Counted from the stretch's first letter, positions 9,583 to 20,322 are shown. The stretch is 64,000 nucleotides of DNA from Paraburkholderia phenoliruptrix (GCF_902859825.1 NZ_CADIKB010000012.1:110020-174019); one strand, 5' to 3'. Notes: generated by a model from the letters alone, not told the origin. Translations and numbers: made by a program.

Positions 9583-10529
9583 CGACCGCCGCTGCGTGCC
9601 TGAAGAAACCGCGTGAGAATCGCGTTCGAATACGCCGCCGCGATCTCCGTCAAAAACGAAACGAACGAAGCCGGCGCGTGGTCGTCGGCGGTATCGGAGA
9701 TGGTACGCACCACCGCGCACGGCACGCCGTACTCGTGACAGACCTGGGCGATCGCCGCGCCTTCCATCTCGACGGCGAGCGCATCGGGCAAGGCTTCGCG
9801 CAGCGCCTCTACGCCCGCCGAGCTCGCCACGAACTGATCGCCGCTGATGATCAGCCCGCAATGCACCTGCGGCTCGCGCGTGCCGAACCGTGCCGCCGAG
9901 GCCGCGCCCTCTTCCGCGACGAACCGCTCGCACGCTTGGGCAAGTTGCGCGGCGAGCGCCGCGTCCGCTGCAAAACGCGACATGCCGAGCAACGGCACTT
10001 CGAAGCGCGGAAAGAGCGGCGACGCGTCGAGATCGTGTTGCAAGAGCGCATTCGCCACGACGATGTCGCCGACCCGGACCTGCTTGCCGACACCGCCCGC
10101 GACACCGGTGAACACCACCGCTTCGACGTCGAAGGCATGAATCAGCGCGCTGACCGTGGCCGCCGCCGCGACCTTGCCCACGCGCGCGAGCGTGACGACG
10201 CACGGCGCGCCGTGCACGGTGCCGACGTGATAATCGCGCCGGCCATGCGTGACGGTGCGCACGCCGGACTCCGCGCGCATTGCTTCGATCAGGTCGCCGA
10301 GCTCCTGCGGCAAGGCCGCGAGAATGCCGAACGGTCTCTCGGGAACGCTCGCGGCGCTGCCTTGCGCGGCGTGCTCCTCGCTTCCGATGCCGGCCGCACC
10401 CGCGTTGCCCGCCGTGGTGGGCCCGACCGCGGCCGCCGCGCTTGCCACTGAATTTGCCGCCGAATTTGCCACTGAACTCGCCGCGGCATTTGCCACCCCA
10501 CCTGCCGCCGAATCTGCATTCGCGCTCAT
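9579..10529 (-). CDS. mtnN: 5'-methylthioadenosine/S-adenosylhomocysteine nucleosidase family protein
   Basis: A 316-residue protein. The catalytic domain starts near residue 65 (RPFGILAALPQE) and carries the family motifs VFTGVAGGVG, the ribose-binding VEMEGAAIAQVC and the catalytic aspartate in RTISDTADDH. The enzyme cleaves adenine from MTA, SAH or 5'-deoxyadenosine. E. coli MtnN has about 230 residues. The extra N-terminal 64 residues are an Ala/Ser/Asn/Val low-complexity segment built from imperfect repeats and would be disordered. The start at 10529 is set by an ATGA overlap with the uvrD stop, indicating coupled translation. Divergent Burkholderia homologues may act in hopanoid or other nucleoside metabolism, so the exact substrate is less certain than the fold. 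Confidence 0.82.
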   Translation of the reverse strand: MSANADSAAGGVANAAASSVANSAANSVASAAAAVGPTTAGNAGAAGIGSEEHAAQGSAASVPERPFGILAALPQELGDLIEAMRAESGVRTVTHGRRDYHVGTVHGAPCVVTLARVGKVAAAATVSALIHAFDVEAVVFTGVAGGVGKQVRVGDIVVANALLQHDLDASPLFPRFEVPLLGMSRFAADAALAAQLAQACERFVAEEGAASAARFGTREPQVHCGLIISGDQFVASSAGVEALREALPDALAVEMEGAAIAQVCHEYGVPCAVVRTISDTADDHAPASFVSFLTEIAAAYSNAILTRFLQARSGGR

Positions 10530-12889
10530 TCGACCGCCTGCAATTTCGCGACCGCGAGCGCGAGCCATTTCTCGCCGTGGCGCTTGAATTTGACCTGCGC
10601 CTTGGCATCGGTGCCGCCGCCTTCGAGCGCAGTGATCGTGCCCTCGCCGAACTTGGTGTGGAACACCTGCTGGCCGACGCGGAAACCGGTTTCCGCCGCG
10701 CGCTGCTCGTTGGCGAAAGCCGGCAACGGCGCCGCCGGCGCCGAAGCCCCGCCGCCGTAGCCCTGCTGACGGTCGGGCCGCGCGAACCAGTCGCGCCCGT
10801 AGCCCGCGTTATCCGAGCGGCCGCCCCAGCGCGCGCCCGCCTCGACCTTCGGCGTGAGCCACTTGAGCGTTTCCTGCGGCAATTCGTCGAAGAAACGCGA
10901 GCGGATGTTGTAGCGCGTCTGGCCGTGCAGCATCCGGCTTTGCGCGAACGACAGGTACAGCCGTTCCTTCGCGCGCGTAATGGCCACATACATGAGACGG
11001 CGCTCTTCCTCGAGCCCGTCCGACTCCATCGCGCTGTTCTCGTGCGGGAAGAGCCCCTCTTCGAGGCCCGTGATGAACACAGCCGTGAATTCCAGACCCT
11101 TGGCCGCGTGCACCGTCATCAGCTGGACGGCTTCCTGGCCGGCTTGCGCCTGGTTGTCGCCCGCTTCGAGCGACGCGTGCGACAGGAAGCCGGCGAGCGG
11201 CGTCATGGTGTCCGGGTTTTGCGCCGGGTCCGCGATGCCGGGCGCGTCCAGCACGACGGTGTTGGGGTCGTCGGTGGCGACGGCCAGTTCCGGCGCGGCG
11301 GTCGCACCGGGGCGCAGCGGAATGGAGCGCGCGGGCGTGTCCATGCCGTAGCCCTCTTCGCTGACGAACGCCGCCGCTGCATTGACCAGTTCCTGCAAGT
11401 TCTCCAGCCGGTCCTGGCCTTCGCGCTCGTTCTGATAAAAATCGGCGAGGCCGCTTGCGCGCACCACGTATTCGACGGTTTCCGGCAGGCTCATCTGCTG
11501 CGTTTCCGCGCGCATCTTGCCGATCAGGTTGGCAAACGCCGACAGGCTCGACCCCGCTTTCCCGGCGACGTACGGAATCGCCGCGGCCATCGAGCAGTTG
11601 TAGAGCCGCGCGGCGTCGGCAAGCTGCTCAATGGAGCGCGCGCCGATGCCCCGCGTCGGAAAATTGACGACGCGCGCGAACGCCGTGTCGTCGTTCGGAT
11701 TGTCGATCAGGCGCAGATAGGCGAGCGCGTGCTTCACTTCCTGACGCTCGAAAAAGCGCAAACCGCCATACACGCGGTACGCAATGCCCGCATTCACGAG
11801 CGTGTGCTCGATGGTGCGCGACTGCGCGTTGCTGCGATAGAGCACCGCGATTTCGCTGCGCGAGGTGCCGGTACTGATGAGCGCCTTGATTTCCTCGACG
11901 ATCCAGCCGGCTTCCTGCGTGTCCGTGGCGGATTCGTAGACGCGCACCGGCTCGCCGTGGCCTGCGTCCGTGCGCAGATTCTTGCCGAGACGCCGCGAAT
12001 TGTTCGCGATCAGCTGGTTGGCGGCGTCGAGAATATGGCCGTGCGAGCGGTAATTCTGTTCGAGCTTGATCAGATGCCGGACATTGAACTCGTGCTCGAA
12101 GTCGCGCATGTTGCCGACATTCGCGCCGCGGAACGCGTAAATGGACTGGTCGTCGTCGCCGACCGCGAAAATCGCGTTCGTCTGACCCGCGAGCAGCTTC
12201 AGCCACGCGTATTGCAGCTTGTTGGTGTCCTGAAACTCGTCGACGAGAATGTGCCTGAAGCGCGCCTGATAGTGCGCGCGCAACGGCGGATTGTGCGCGA
12301 GCAGTTCATAGCAGCGCAGCAGCAGCTCGGGGAAATCGACGACGCCTTCGCGCTGGCACTGCTGGTCGTAGGCTTCGTAGAGTTCGACGAATTTGCGGTT
12401 GAAATTGTCGGTGGCGTCGACGTCTTTCGGCCGCAGGCCCTGTTCCTTCGCGTTGTTGATGAAGTACTGGAGGTTTTTGGGCGGGTACTTTTCGTCGTCG
12501 ATGTTCAGGCCCTTCATCAGACGCTTGATCGCGGAAAGTTGATCCGCGGTGTCGAGAATCTGGAACGTGGCGGGCAGACCGGCGTCGCGATGATGCGCGC
12601 GCAGCATGCGGTTGCACAGACCGTGGAAGGTGCCGATCCACATGCCGCGCGTGTCGATGGGCAACAGCGCCGAAAGGCGCGACATCATTTCGCGCGCGGC
12701 CTTGTTGGTGAAGGTCACGGCCAGAATGGTGGCAGGCGACGCAAGGCCATGCTGGATGAGCCACGCGATGCGCGTGATGAGTACGCGGGTTTTGCCGCTG
12801 CCCGCGCCGGCGAGAATCAGCGCGGGCTCGTTGGGGAGCGTGACGGCGGCGTGTTGTTCGGGGTTGAGATTGGCTAGCAGGTCGGGCAT
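10526..12889 (-). CDS. uvrD: UvrD/PcrA-type superfamily 1 DNA helicase (helicase II)
   Basis: A 787-residue 3'-5' helicase acting in nucleotide excision and mismatch repair. Walker A is [11 protein letters not shown], motif Ia [10 protein letters not shown], Walker B DEFQDTN, motif [16 protein letters not shown], motif [12 protein letters not shown], motif [12 protein letters not shown] and motif [14 protein letters not shown] Gly/Ala-rich linker near residue 690 leads to a C-terminal Tudor-like segment ([15 protein letters not shown]) that in PcrA/UvrD contacts RNA polymerase. The start at 12889 lies 30 nt below a TATAAT -10. mtnN follows with a 4-nt overlap, so the two form an operon. Confidence 0.95.
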   Translation of the reverse strand: MPDLLANLNPEQHAAVTLPNEPALILAGAGSGKTRVLITRIAWLIQHGLASPATILAVTFTNKAAREMMSRLSALLPIDTRGMWIGTFHGLCNRMLRAHHRDAGLPATFQILDTADQLSAIKRLMKGLNIDDEKYPPKNLQYFINNAKEQGLRPKDVDATDNFNRKFVELYEAYDQQCQREGVVDFPELLLRCYELLAHNPPLRAHYQARFRHILVDEFQDTNKLQYAWLKLLAGQTNAIFAVGDDDQSIYAFRGANVGNMRDFEHEFNVRHLIKLEQNYRSHGHILDAANQLIANNSRRLGKNLRTDAGHGEPVRVYESATDTQEAGWIVEEIKALISTGTSRSEIAVLYRSNAQSRTIEHTLVNAGIAYRVYGGLRFFERQEVKHALAYLRLIDNPNDDTAFARVVNFPTRGIGARSIEQLADAARLYNCSMAAAIPYVAGKAGSSLSAFANLIGKMRAETQQMSLPETVEYVVRASGLADFYQNEREGQDRLENLQELVNAAAAFVSEEGYGMDTPARSIPLRPGATAAPELAVATDDPNTVVLDAPGIADPAQNPDTMTPLAGFLSHASLEAGDNQAQAGQEAVQLMTVHAAKGLEFTAVFITGLEEGLFPHENSAMESDGLEEERRLMYVAITRAKERLYLSFAQSRMLHGQTRYNIRSRFFDELPQETLKWLTPKVEAGARWGGRSDNAGYGRDWFARPDRQQGYGGGASAPAAPLPAFANEQRAAETGFRVGQQVFHTKFGEGTITALEGGGTDAKAQVKFKRHGEKWLALAVAKLQAVE

Positions 12890-12918
12890 TTTTTCGGAGG
12901 GACGGCGGGGTGTTCGTC

Positions 12919-12924
12919 ATTATA
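12919..12924 (-). promoter_or_regulatory. Predicted -10 element of uvrD
   Basis: TATAAT on the minus strand, about 30 nt upstream of the uvrD ATG. No convincing -35 is seen at 16-18 nt spacing. Confidence 0.5.
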
Positions 12925-12975
12925 TGCCCCGGCGGGGATGCAGTTTTTTTGCCTGCCCGCGCCCCCGGCGCCCCG

Positions 12976-12981
12976 TATAAT
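12976..12981 (+). promoter_or_regulatory. Predicted -10 element of valS
   Basis: A perfect TATAAT, 34 nt upstream of the valS ATG at 13016. The nearest -35-like hexamer, TTGCCT (12949-12954), is 21 nt away, which is longer than ideal. With the uvrD -10 it makes a compact divergent promoter region. Confidence 0.55.
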
Positions 12982-13015
12982 CGAACATTCTCCGCATTTA
13001 CCAGCCGATCGACAC

Positions 13016-15916
13016 ATGAGCGAGACCCCGAGCGACACCCAGCGCGATACCTCTTCCACTCTTGCCAAGAGCTTCGAGCCGCACACCATTGAAGCTCACT
13101 GGGGCCCCGAATGGGAAAAGCGCGCCTACGCGGCGCCCGTTTTCGACGGCAGCAAAAAGGATTTCTCGATCCAGTTGCCGCCGCCGAACGTCACGGGCAC
13201 GCTGCACATGGGCCACGCGTTCAATCAGACCATCATGGACGGCCTCGCCCGCTATCACCGCATGCTCGGCGAAAACACGCTGTGGGTGCCGGGCACGGAC
13301 CACGCGGGCATCGCCACGCAGATCGTCGTCGAACGGCAGCTGGACGCCAAGGGCGTGTCGCGTCACGATCTCGGCCGCGAGAAGTTCGTCGAACGCGTCT
13401 GGGAATGGAAGCAGGAATCCGGCTCGACCATCACCAATCAGGTGCGGCGTCTCGGCGCCTCCATCGACTGGTCGCGCGAATACTTCACGATGGACGACAA
13501 GATGTCGGCCGCCGTGCGCGACGTGTTCGTGCGCCTCTATGAGCAGGGCCTCATCTATCGCGGCAAGCGCCTCGTCAACTGGGACCCGGTGCTGCTCACC
13601 GCGGTATCCGACCTCGAAGTCGTCAGCGAGGAGGAAAATGGCCACCTGTGGCATATCCAGTACCCGCTCACCGACGGCTCCGGCCACCTGACCGTGGCCA
13701 CCACGCGCCCCGAAACCATGCTCGGCGACACGGCCGTGATGGTCCATCCGGAAGACGAGCGCTACGCGCACCTGATCGGCAAGACCGTCACGCTGCCGCT
13801 GTCCCACCGCGAAGTGCCGATCATCGCCGACGATTACGTGGACCGCGAATTCGGCACGGGCGTCGTCAAGGTCACGCCCGCGCACGACTTCAACGACTAC
13901 CAAGTCGGCCTGCGCCACAAGCTGCCGCAAATCGAAATTCTCACGCTCGACGCGAAGATCAACGCGAACGCGCCGGAAAAATACCGCGGCCTCGACCGTT
14001 TCGAAGCCCGCAAGCAGGTGGTCGCCGATCTCGAAGCGCTCGGCGCGCTCGAATCGGTCAAGCCGCACAAGCTGATGGTGCCGCGCGGCGACCGCACCGG
14101 CGTCGTGATCGAGCCGATGCTCACCGACCAATGGTTCGTCGCGATGAGCAAGCCGGCGCCGGATGCGACCTTCGGCACGTTCAATCCGGGCAAATCGATT
14201 GCCGAAACCGCGCTCGACGTGGTTCGCAGCGGCGAGATCAAATTCGTGCCGGAAAACTGGACCACCACGTACTACCAGTGGCTCGAAAACATTCAGGACT
14301 GGTGCATCTCGCGCCAGTTGTGGTGGGGCCATCAGATTCCCGCGTGGTATGGCGAAAACGGCGAAATTTTCGTCGCGAAGACCGAGGAAGGCGCGCGCGA
14401 AAAAGCGGCCGAAGCCGGCTACACCGGCCCGCTCAAGCGCGACGAAGACGTGCTCGACACGTGGTTCTCGTCGGCGCTCGTGCCGTTTTCCTCGCTCGGC
14501 TGGCCGAACGAAACGCAGGAACTGAAGCACTTTTTGCCGTCGTCGGTGCTGGTCACGGGCTTCGACATCATCTTCTTCTGGGTCGCGCGCATGGTCATGA
14601 TGACCACGCACTTCACCGGCAAGGTGCCGTTTCACACGGTGTACGTGCACGGTCTCGTGCGCGACGCCGAAGGCCAGAAAATGTCGAAGAGCAAGGGCAA
14701 TACGCTCGACCCTATCGATATCGTCGACGGCATCGGGCTCGACGCGCTCGTCGCCAAACGCACCACCGGCCTCATGAATCCGAAGCAGGCGGCGTCGATT
14801 GAAAAGAAAACCCGCAAGGAGTTTCCGGACGGCATTCCGGCCTTCGGCACGGACGCGCTGCGCTTCACGATGGCGTCCATGGCGACGCTCGGGCGCAACG
14901 TCAACTTCGATCTGGCGCGCTGCGAGGGTTACCGCAACTTCTGCAACAAGCTGTGGAACGCCACCCGCTTCGTGCTGATGAACTGCGAAGGCCACGACTG
15001 CGGCTTCGGTCAACCGGCACAGTGCGGCGAATGCGGGCCGGACGGCCATCTGCATTTCTCGTCGGCGGACCGCTGGATCGTGTCCCTCCTGCAGCGGGTG
15101 GAAGCCGAGGTCGCCAAGGGCTTTGCCGACTATCGCTTCGACAATGTGGCCAACGCCCTATACAAGTTCGTGTGGGACGAATACTGTGACTGGTATCTCG
15201 AACTCGCGAAGGTGCAGATCCAGACGGGTCAGCCGAACCAGCAGCGCGCGACGCGGCGCACCCTGTTGCGCGTGCTCGAGACGGTGTTGCGCCTCGCGCA
15301 TCCGGTGATTCCGTTCATTACCGAGGCGCTGTGGCAGAAAGTTGCACCGTTGGCCGGGCGTTATCCCGCGGACAAAGCCGAGGGCGAAGCGTCCATCATG
15401 GTGCAGCCGTACCCCGTTGCCGACCTGTCGAAGATCGACGAAGAAGCAGAGCAATGGGCGGCCGACCTGAAGGCCATGATCGATGCGTGCCGGAACCTGC
15501 GCGGCGAAATGAATCTGTCGCCGGCGGTGAAGGTGCCGTTGCTCGCCACCGGCAACGCGGAGCGTCTCGCGACTTTTGCTCCGTACGCCCAGGCATTGGC
15601 CCGTCTGTCGGAAGTGCAGATCATCGGCGACGAAGCAACGCTCGACGCGCAGGCGGATGGCGCGCCAATTGCTATCGTAGGAAGTGACAAGCTCGTGCTG
15701 AAGGTGGAGATCGACGTCGCGCTGGAGCGCGAGCGTTTGTCGAAGGAAATTGCGCGGTTGAGCACGGAAATCGTCAAGTGCAATGGCAAACTGCAGAACG
15801 AGAGTTTCGTCGCCAAGGCACCGCCCGCAGTCGTCGAGCAGGAGCAGAAACGGCTGGCGGATTTCGAAGCGACTGTCGGCAAGCTGAAAGCGCAACTCGC
15901 GCGCTTGCCGGCCTGA
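13016..15916 (+). CDS. valS: Valyl-tRNA synthetase
   Basis: A 966-residue class I synthetase that charges tRNA-Val. The HIGH motif is present as LHMGH in [17 protein letters not shown], the KMSKS loop as [14 protein letters not shown]. The CP1 editing domain lies between them with [17 protein letters not shown]. The C-terminal coiled-coil arm of ValS is visible in the last 70 residues ([20 protein letters not shown]). The start at 13016 (MSETPSDTQ) is chosen because the in-frame extension to 12938 runs through the promoter. Length is within the usual range for ValS. galU begins 71 nt downstream. Confidence 0.97.
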   Translation: MSETPSDTQRDTSSTLAKSFEPHTIEAHWGPEWEKRAYAAPVFDGSKKDFSIQLPPPNVTGTLHMGHAFNQTIMDGLARYHRMLGENTLWVPGTDHAGIATQIVVERQLDAKGVSRHDLGREKFVERVWEWKQESGSTITNQVRRLGASIDWSREYFTMDDKMSAAVRDVFVRLYEQGLIYRGKRLVNWDPVLLTAVSDLEVVSEEENGHLWHIQYPLTDGSGHLTVATTRPETMLGDTAVMVHPEDERYAHLIGKTVTLPLSHREVPIIADDYVDREFGTGVVKVTPAHDFNDYQVGLRHKLPQIEILTLDAKINANAPEKYRGLDRFEARKQVVADLEALGALESVKPHKLMVPRGDRTGVVIEPMLTDQWFVAMSKPAPDATFGTFNPGKSIAETALDVVRSGEIKFVPENWTTTYYQWLENIQDWCISRQLWWGHQIPAWYGENGEIFVAKTEEGAREKAAEAGYTGPLKRDEDVLDTWFSSALVPFSSLGWPNETQELKHFLPSSVLVTGFDIIFFWVARMVMMTTHFTGKVPFHTVYVHGLVRDAEGQKMSKSKGNTLDPIDIVDGIGLDALVAKRTTGLMNPKQAASIEKKTRKEFPDGIPAFGTDALRFTMASMATLGRNVNFDLARCEGYRNFCNKLWNATRFVLMNCEGHDCGFGQPAQCGECGPDGHLHFSSADRWIVSLLQRVEAEVAKGFADYRFDNVANALYKFVWDEYCDWYLELAKVQIQTGQPNQQRATRRTLLRVLETVLRLAHPVIPFITEALWQKVAPLAGRYPADKAEGEASIMVQPYPVADLSKIDEEAEQWAADLKAMIDACRNLRGEMNLSPAVKVPLLATGNAERLATFAPYAQALARLSEVQIIGDEATLDAQADGAPIAIVGSDKLVLKVEIDVALERERLSKEIARLSTEIVKCNGKLQNESFVAKAPPAVVEQEQKRLADFEATVGKLKAQLARLPA

Positions 15917-15987
15917 TCGACGCTCCATGCCCGCCCGCGCGGCGGGCGCGGACTGATAGCTAAACCAGAGGACTCAGGGTAAATCAC

Positions 15988-16869
15988 ATGCTAAAAGTTA
16001 CAAAGGCGGTATTTCCGGTAGCAGGTCTTGGCACCCGGTTCCTCCCTGCCACGAAGGCAAGCCCGAAGGAAATGCTGCCGATCGTCGACAAGCCGCTGAT
16101 TCAATACGCGGTGGAAGAAGCGATGGCGGCCGGCATCACCGAAATGATCTTCGTCACGGGCCGCAGCAAACGGGCGATCGAGGACCATTTCGACAAGTCA
16201 TACGAAATCGAAGCCGAGCTCGAGGCACGCGGCAAGGACAAGCTGCTGGAACTCGTGCGCAGCATCAAGCCGAGTCACGTCGACTGTTTCTACGTGCGTC
16301 AGCCCGAAGCGCTCGGCCTCGGCCACGCGGTGCTGTGCGCGGAGAAGCTGGTGGGCGACAACCCGTTCGCCGTGATTCTCGCGGACGACCTGCTGTACGG
16401 CACGCCGCCCGTCATGACGCAGATGATCGAGGTGTTCGACCACTATCACAGCTCGGTGATCGGCGTCGAAGAAATCCCGCCGCAGGACACCAGGTCGTAC
16501 GGTATTGTCGACGGCAAGGAATGGGAAGACTCGATCATCAAGATGTCGGGCATCGTCGAGAAGCCGGAGCCGAGCGTCGCGCCGTCCAATCTCGGCGTGG
16601 TGGGCCGTTATGTGCTGAAGCCGCGCATTTTCGACCACATTCGCTCGCTCAAGCCGGGCGCGGGCGGCGAACTGCAGCTCACGGACGCCATCCAGTCGCT
16701 GCTCGCCGACGAACAGGTGCTCGCATACAAGTATCACGGCACACGCTTCGACTGCGGCAGCAAGCTCGGCTATCTGAAGGCGACGGTGGAATTCGCGCTG
16801 CGCCATCCGGAAGTGGCCGCGGATTTCGAGGAATACCTGCGTACGCGCTCGCCGGTGCTGGAAGGCTAA
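15988..16869 (+). CDS. galU: UTP--glucose-1-phosphate uridylyltransferase
   Basis: A 293-residue nucleotidyltransferase making UDP-glucose from UTP and glucose-1-phosphate, the precursor for lipopolysaccharide, exopolysaccharide and trehalose. The N-terminal nucleotide-binding signature is [19 protein letters not shown] and the metal-binding DDLL (ILADDLLYG) follows at about residue 131. [16 protein letters not shown] near the C-terminus is diagnostic for GalU. It lies 71 nt after valS on the same strand and ends at a strong shared terminator. Confidence 0.96.
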   Translation: MLKVTKAVFPVAGLGTRFLPATKASPKEMLPIVDKPLIQYAVEEAMAAGITEMIFVTGRSKRAIEDHFDKSYEIEAELEARGKDKLLELVRSIKPSHVDCFYVRQPEALGLGHAVLCAEKLVGDNPFAVILADDLLYGTPPVMTQMIEVFDHYHSSVIGVEEIPPQDTRSYGIVDGKEWEDSIIKMSGIVEKPEPSVAPSNLGVVGRYVLKPRIFDHIRSLKPGAGGELQLTDAIQSLLADEQVLAYKYHGTRFDCGSKLGYLKATVEFALRHPEVAADFEEYLRTRSPVLEG

Positions 16870-16916
16870 GCGGCGTTTGACGCAAAGAGGCCGCCGCGCG
16901 CGCGTCGGGCTCACGT

Positions 16917-16963
16917 AAAAAAAGGCGCTGTGCTCCGCTTTCGCGGGCACAGCGCCTTTTGTT
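16917..16963. terminator. Bidirectional terminator between galU and the TusA-family gene
   Basis: Ten-base-pair perfect stem GGCGCTGTGC (16924-16933) / GCACAGCGCC (16947-16956) with a 13-nt loop, an A-tract before (16917-16923) and TTTTGTTT after. It serves the two convergent genes. Confidence 0.92.
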
Positions 16964-17001
16964 TGAGCGCGTCAGCTTTCCGAGTACTTTTGAGCGAAAT
17001 T

Positions 17002-17235
17002 TCAGCGACGCTTCATCAAAAACGTGAACACCTTGTCTTGCGCCGAAGTCTCGACGATCTCGTTGCCCGTCTGCTTCGCGAACGCGGCGAAATCGCGCTG
17101 CGAGCCGGGGTCGGTGGCGAGCACCTTGAGGATCTGACCGCTTTCCATATCGGCAAGCGCCTTCTTGGCGCGCAGGATGGGCAGCGGGCACATCAGCCCG
17201 CGCGCATCGACTTCCTTGTGAATCTGAATTTGCAT
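17002..17235 (-). CDS. tusA: TusA/SirA-family sulfurtransferase
   Basis: A 77-residue protein of the TusA fold. The sulfur-carrying cysteine is Cys16 in the signature CPLPILRAKKAL, and the C-terminal strand VFTFLMKRR matches the family. TusA relays persulfide sulfur from IscS-type desulfurases, for example toward tRNA thiolation or molybdenum cofactor synthesis; many paralogues have unassigned roles. The start at 17235 (MQIQIHK) has GAAGG about 11 nt upstream; an ATG 21 nt earlier lacks one. It stands alone on the minus strand, convergent to galU. Confidence 0.85.
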   Translation of the reverse strand: MQIQIHKEVDARGLMCPLPILRAKKALADMESGQILKVLATDPGSQRDFAAFAKQTGNEIVETSAQDKVFTFLMKRR

Positions 17236-17382
17236 CGACGATGACCTTCGGGACAAGGCGCCGTATGCGACGCCGGACAGAGGTTCAAATTCTACCGCAG
17301 CCGCAGCCGGCTTGCCGGTAGCCGTCGACGCCAGCGCCGCGAACCACGCCGCCCATAGCGTCGCCGCACGGTCAGGAAAGCG

Positions 17383-18432
17383 CTATAGCGTCACCGCCTG
17401 CCCACTGTGCAACGAAAGCCGCAACGCATTGCCGATCCGCGTGGCTTCGAGCGCGTCGGCGAGCGTCGCGCCGGCCTCACGCTGCGCCCCCGCCCCGCCC
17501 TGCACCGCCGCGACGAAAGCACGCGCCTCGTGCAGGAACGCTTCCTCGAACCGATCGAAGAAAGTCGGCGTGCACTCGTTGCGAATGCCGGACGCATCGA
17601 CAATCTCCACACGATTCGCGCGCGGATTGCGGCCGATTACGAGCGCGCCGGCGGTGCCGATTACTTCGCTGTGCGTATCGTTGCCGTGCGCCTGGGTGCG
17701 CGACGCGTAGAACATCGCGAGCTTGCCGCCCTCGAATTCGCAGATCGCCACACCGTTGTCGACATCGCCGAATTCACGCAGACCTTCGTGCAGCGCGACC
17801 GCGCCCGCCGCGAACACGCGGGTCGCGCGCGGCTTGCCGAGCAGCCAGCGCGCGACGTCGATGTCGTGCACCGTGCAATCCAGGAAAATGCCGCCCGAGG
17901 TCGCCGCGAAGCGCACGAAGAAACCGTCGGTATCGTTCTTGTCGGTGGTTTGCGAGCGCACCAGAAACGGCCTGCCGATCGCGCCTGCCGCGATCTTTTC
18001 GAACGCGTCCTTGTAGCTCGGATCGAAACGCCGCATGAAGCCGATCGTCGCCTGTAAATGCGGAAAGCGCTCGGCCTCGGCCAGCACGCGCTCGCATTCG
18101 GCGAGATCGAGCGACAACGGCTTTTCGCAGAACACGTGCTTGCCCGCACGCAGGGCGTCCACGATCTGCTGCGCGTGCAGCGACGACGGAGTGACGAGCC
18201 ACACCGCGTCCACGGCGCTGTCGTCGAGCAGCTGCGCGTAATCGTCGTAAAGACGCGGCGCCGGCAAGGCCTCGCGCGCCCATGCGCGCTCGTCGTCGAG
18301 CGGACTGCACGCGGCAACCAGTTCCGCGCCCGGCACGCGATACGCGAGATTCTCCGCGTGGCGCTTGCCGAGCCGCCCGAGGCCCACCACGCCGACGCGA
18401 AGCCGCTGCGTCCTCGCCGTCGGCGCGCTCAT
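17383..18432 (-). CDS. Gfo/Idh/MocA-family oxidoreductase, second inositol-type dehydrogenase
   Basis: A 349-residue NAD(P)-dependent dehydrogenase. The Rossmann motif is VGVVGLGRLGKRH, the catalytic lysine is in EKPLSLD and the metal/substrate-orienting DCTVHDIDVARWLLG follows the strand SGGIF. It is similar to, but clearly not a recent copy of, the IolG next to it. Its ATG overlaps the iolG stop as ATGA (18429-18432), so both are made from one message. In inositol loci such second dehydrogenases often oxidise scyllo- or D-chiro-inositol, or reduce an inosose; that assignment is inferred from position only. Confidence 0.85.
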   Translation of the reverse strand: MSAPTARTQRLRVGVVGLGRLGKRHAENLAYRVPGAELVAACSPLDDERAWAREALPAPRLYDDYAQLLDDSAVDAVWLVTPSSLHAQQIVDALRAGKHVFCEKPLSLDLAECERVLAEAERFPHLQATIGFMRRFDPSYKDAFEKIAAGAIGRPFLVRSQTTDKNDTDGFFVRFAATSGGIFLDCTVHDIDVARWLLGKPRATRVFAAGAVALHEGLREFGDVDNGVAICEFEGGKLAMFYASRTQAHGNDTHSEVIGTAGALVIGRNPRANRVEIVDASGIRNECTPTFFDRFEEAFLHEARAFVAAVQGGAGAQREAGATLADALEATRIGNALRLSLHSGQAVTL

Positions 18433-19448
18433 CGTGCGTCCTCATCGAGCTTCACCGCGCGGCCTTCACGCCACGACCGTGTGGCGGCCTCGGCGAGTTC
18501 GAGTGCCTTCACACCGTCGGCGATAGTCGTGCGCACCCGCTTGCCTTGCGTCACCGCATCGAAAAAATGCGCAATTTCGAGCGCGTAGGCCGCGCGGTAA
18601 CGTTCGAGGAAAAACGCCTCCGGCACGTCGCTGGATACTTCGGTTTTCGAATACGCCGTCACTTCGGTGGGCCTCACATTGCCTGCTTGCAGCATGCCGG
18701 TGCTGCCGAGCACTTCGAAGCGCTGATCGTAGCCGTACGCGGCGCGGCGCGCGGTGTTGATCTGGCACAGACGGCCGCGCTTCGTGCGAATAGTCACTGC
18801 GGTGGAGTCGATGTCGCCCGCGTCGGCAATCGCCGGATCGGCAAGGCAGCTGCCGGTGGCATGCAGCGTGTCGGCGGCGTCGTCGAGAATCCAGCGGAAA
18901 ATGTCGAAGTCGTGAATCAGCATGTCCTTGAAGATGCCGCCCGAATGACGAATGTACTCGACGGGCGGCGGCCCCGGATCGCGGCTCGTCACGACCAGCA
19001 TTTCCGGCGTGCCGATCTCGCCCGCGTCGAGACGCGCCTTCAGCGCGGAAAACGTCGGGTCGAAGCGCCGCTGAAAGCCGATCATGCACACCACGCCCGC
19101 GCGTTGCACCGCATCGGCGCAGACACGCGCGCGTTCGAGCGTGAGGTCCACCGGTTTCTCGCAGAACACATGCTTTTTCTGCGCGGCCGACTTCACGATC
19201 AGATCGGCATGCGTGTCGGTGCTCGAACAGATCACCGTGGCGCCTACCGACGCGTCGCCCATGGCGCCGTCGATATCCGCCACCTGCGCGCCGTGCTCGG
19301 CGGCCAACGCCGCGGCCGCCTCGCGGTTCACATCCACCACGTACTTGAGCCGCACGCCCGGCTGCCGCGCGAGATTCGCCGCATGAATCCTGCCGATGCG
19401 GCCCGCGCCGAAGACCGCGACGTCGATGGGTTTTGCTGCGTCAGTCAT
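18429..19448 (-). CDS. iolG: Inositol 2-dehydrogenase
   Basis: A 339-residue Gfo/Idh/MocA enzyme that oxidises myo-inositol to scyllo-inosose (2-keto-myo-inositol) with NAD+. The nucleotide-binding motif is VAVFGAGRIGRIHAANLA, the catalytic lysine is in EKPVDLTLE, and the catalytic Asp/His pair is in KDMLIHDFDIFRWIL, matching Bacillus subtilis IolG. It starts 8 nt inside the end of the upstream RpiR regulator gene and overlaps the next dehydrogenase by 4 nt. The three minus-strand genes thus form a regulator-dehydrogenase-dehydrogenase operon. Confidence 0.93.
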   Translation of the reverse strand: MTDAAKPIDVAVFGAGRIGRIHAANLARQPGVRLKYVVDVNREAAAALAAEHGAQVADIDGAMGDASVGATVICSSTDTHADLIVKSAAQKKHVFCEKPVDLTLERARVCADAVQRAGVVCMIGFQRRFDPTFSALKARLDAGEIGTPEMLVVTSRDPGPPPVEYIRHSGGIFKDMLIHDFDIFRWILDDAADTLHATGSCLADPAIADAGDIDSTAVTIRTKRGRLCQINTARRAAYGYDQRFEVLGSTGMLQAGNVRPTEVTAYSKTEVSSDVPEAFFLERYRAAYALEIAHFFDAVTQGKRVRTTIADGVKALELAEAATRSWREGRAVKLDEDAR

Positions 19449-20322
19449 CGTATCCTCCAGTGTCTTTGGATTCTTCTACGTTCAATTCGAGCTTGTACGC
19501 AAGCGCGATGAAAAGCGCCTGGCACAGGCAGATCGTGCTGGTGAGCGAGCGGAACGCGAATGCGCTGCCCTCTTTCACATACAGTTGGGTGCTGGCGTAG
19601 CGCGCCAACGGAGATAGTTGGCTGTCCGTAATAACCAGCGTCTTCGCTTGATGATGATGCGCGACGCGCAGGCAATACTGGGTTTCCTTCGCATAGGGCG
19701 CGAAACTGATCGCGATGACCACGTCGCCCTTTTTCACGCTGCGAATCTGCTCGCGATACATGCCGCCGAAACCGGAGACGAGATGCACTCTCTTGGGCGT
19801 GTGCTGCAACGCATAGACGATGTAGCTCGCCACCGGAAACGAGCGCCGCACGCCGATCACATAGATGTTGTCCGCCTGCTGAAGCATCTTCACGGCGGCG
19901 TCGAACTGCTTGTCGTCGAGGCCCGCTTCGAGTTCTTCCAGGCCGCCGCGCGAAGCCGCAATGAATTCGCGCGCCACCGCGCCGCCGGACAGCGCGCCCG
20001 GCTTTTCGTCGATCAGTTTGCGAATGCGCTGCTGATAACTGGGCGACGACGCGCCCTGCCCCGTGTAAGCCTGGCGAAACACCGCCTGCAAGTCCGAGAA
20101 TCCGGAAAAACCGAAGCGCTGCGCAAAGCGCACCACCGCCGACGGATGCACACCGCAGCTCGCGGCGATATCGCTCGTGCGATCCACCATCACGCTGGAA
20201 CGATGCTGCTCGATATACGTCGCGACATTCTTCAGTTGACGCGGCAGCGCCTCGTAGTTTTCCGCGATGCGCTGCATCAATTCTTCGACGCTCGGCAATT
20301 CTTCCGTGCTGTCTTCCGCCAT
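19441..20322 (-). CDS. iolR: RpiR/MurR-family transcriptional regulator, probable inositol repressor
   Basis: A 293-residue regulator with an N-terminal helix-turn-helix of the RpiR type (TSDIAASCGVHPSAVVRFAQ, about residues 48-67) and a C-terminal SIS sugar-phosphate-binding domain (DNIYVIGVRRSFPVASYIVY; VAISFAPYAKETQ). RpiR-type IolR proteins of alpha- and betaproteobacteria repress inositol genes and respond to a pathway intermediate. It is the first gene of the minus-strand operon. A GGAA-N6-TTCC palindrome overlaps the predicted -35 of its own promoter, which suggests autoregulation. The name iolR is inferred from family, site and context. Confidence 0.85.
   Translation of the reverse strand: MAEDSTEELPSVEELMQRIAENYEALPRQLKNVATYIEQHRSSVMVDRTSDIAASCGVHPSAVVRFAQRFGFSGFSDLQAVFRQAYTGQGASSPSYQQRIRKLIDEKPGALSGGAVAREFIAASRGGLEELEAGLDDKQFDAAVKMLQQADNIYVIGVRRSFPVASYIVYALQHTPKRVHLVSGFGGMYREQIRSVKKGDVVIAISFAPYAKETQYCLRVAHHHQAKTLVITDSQLSPLARYASTQLYVKEGSAFAFRSLTSTICLCQALFIALAYKLELNVEESKDTGGYDD

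Noticed and set aside
7663..10989. 1108-codon minus-strand frame over prpE and mtnN
   Set aside because: Arg-rich shadow spanning two real genes on opposite strands; no coherent domain.
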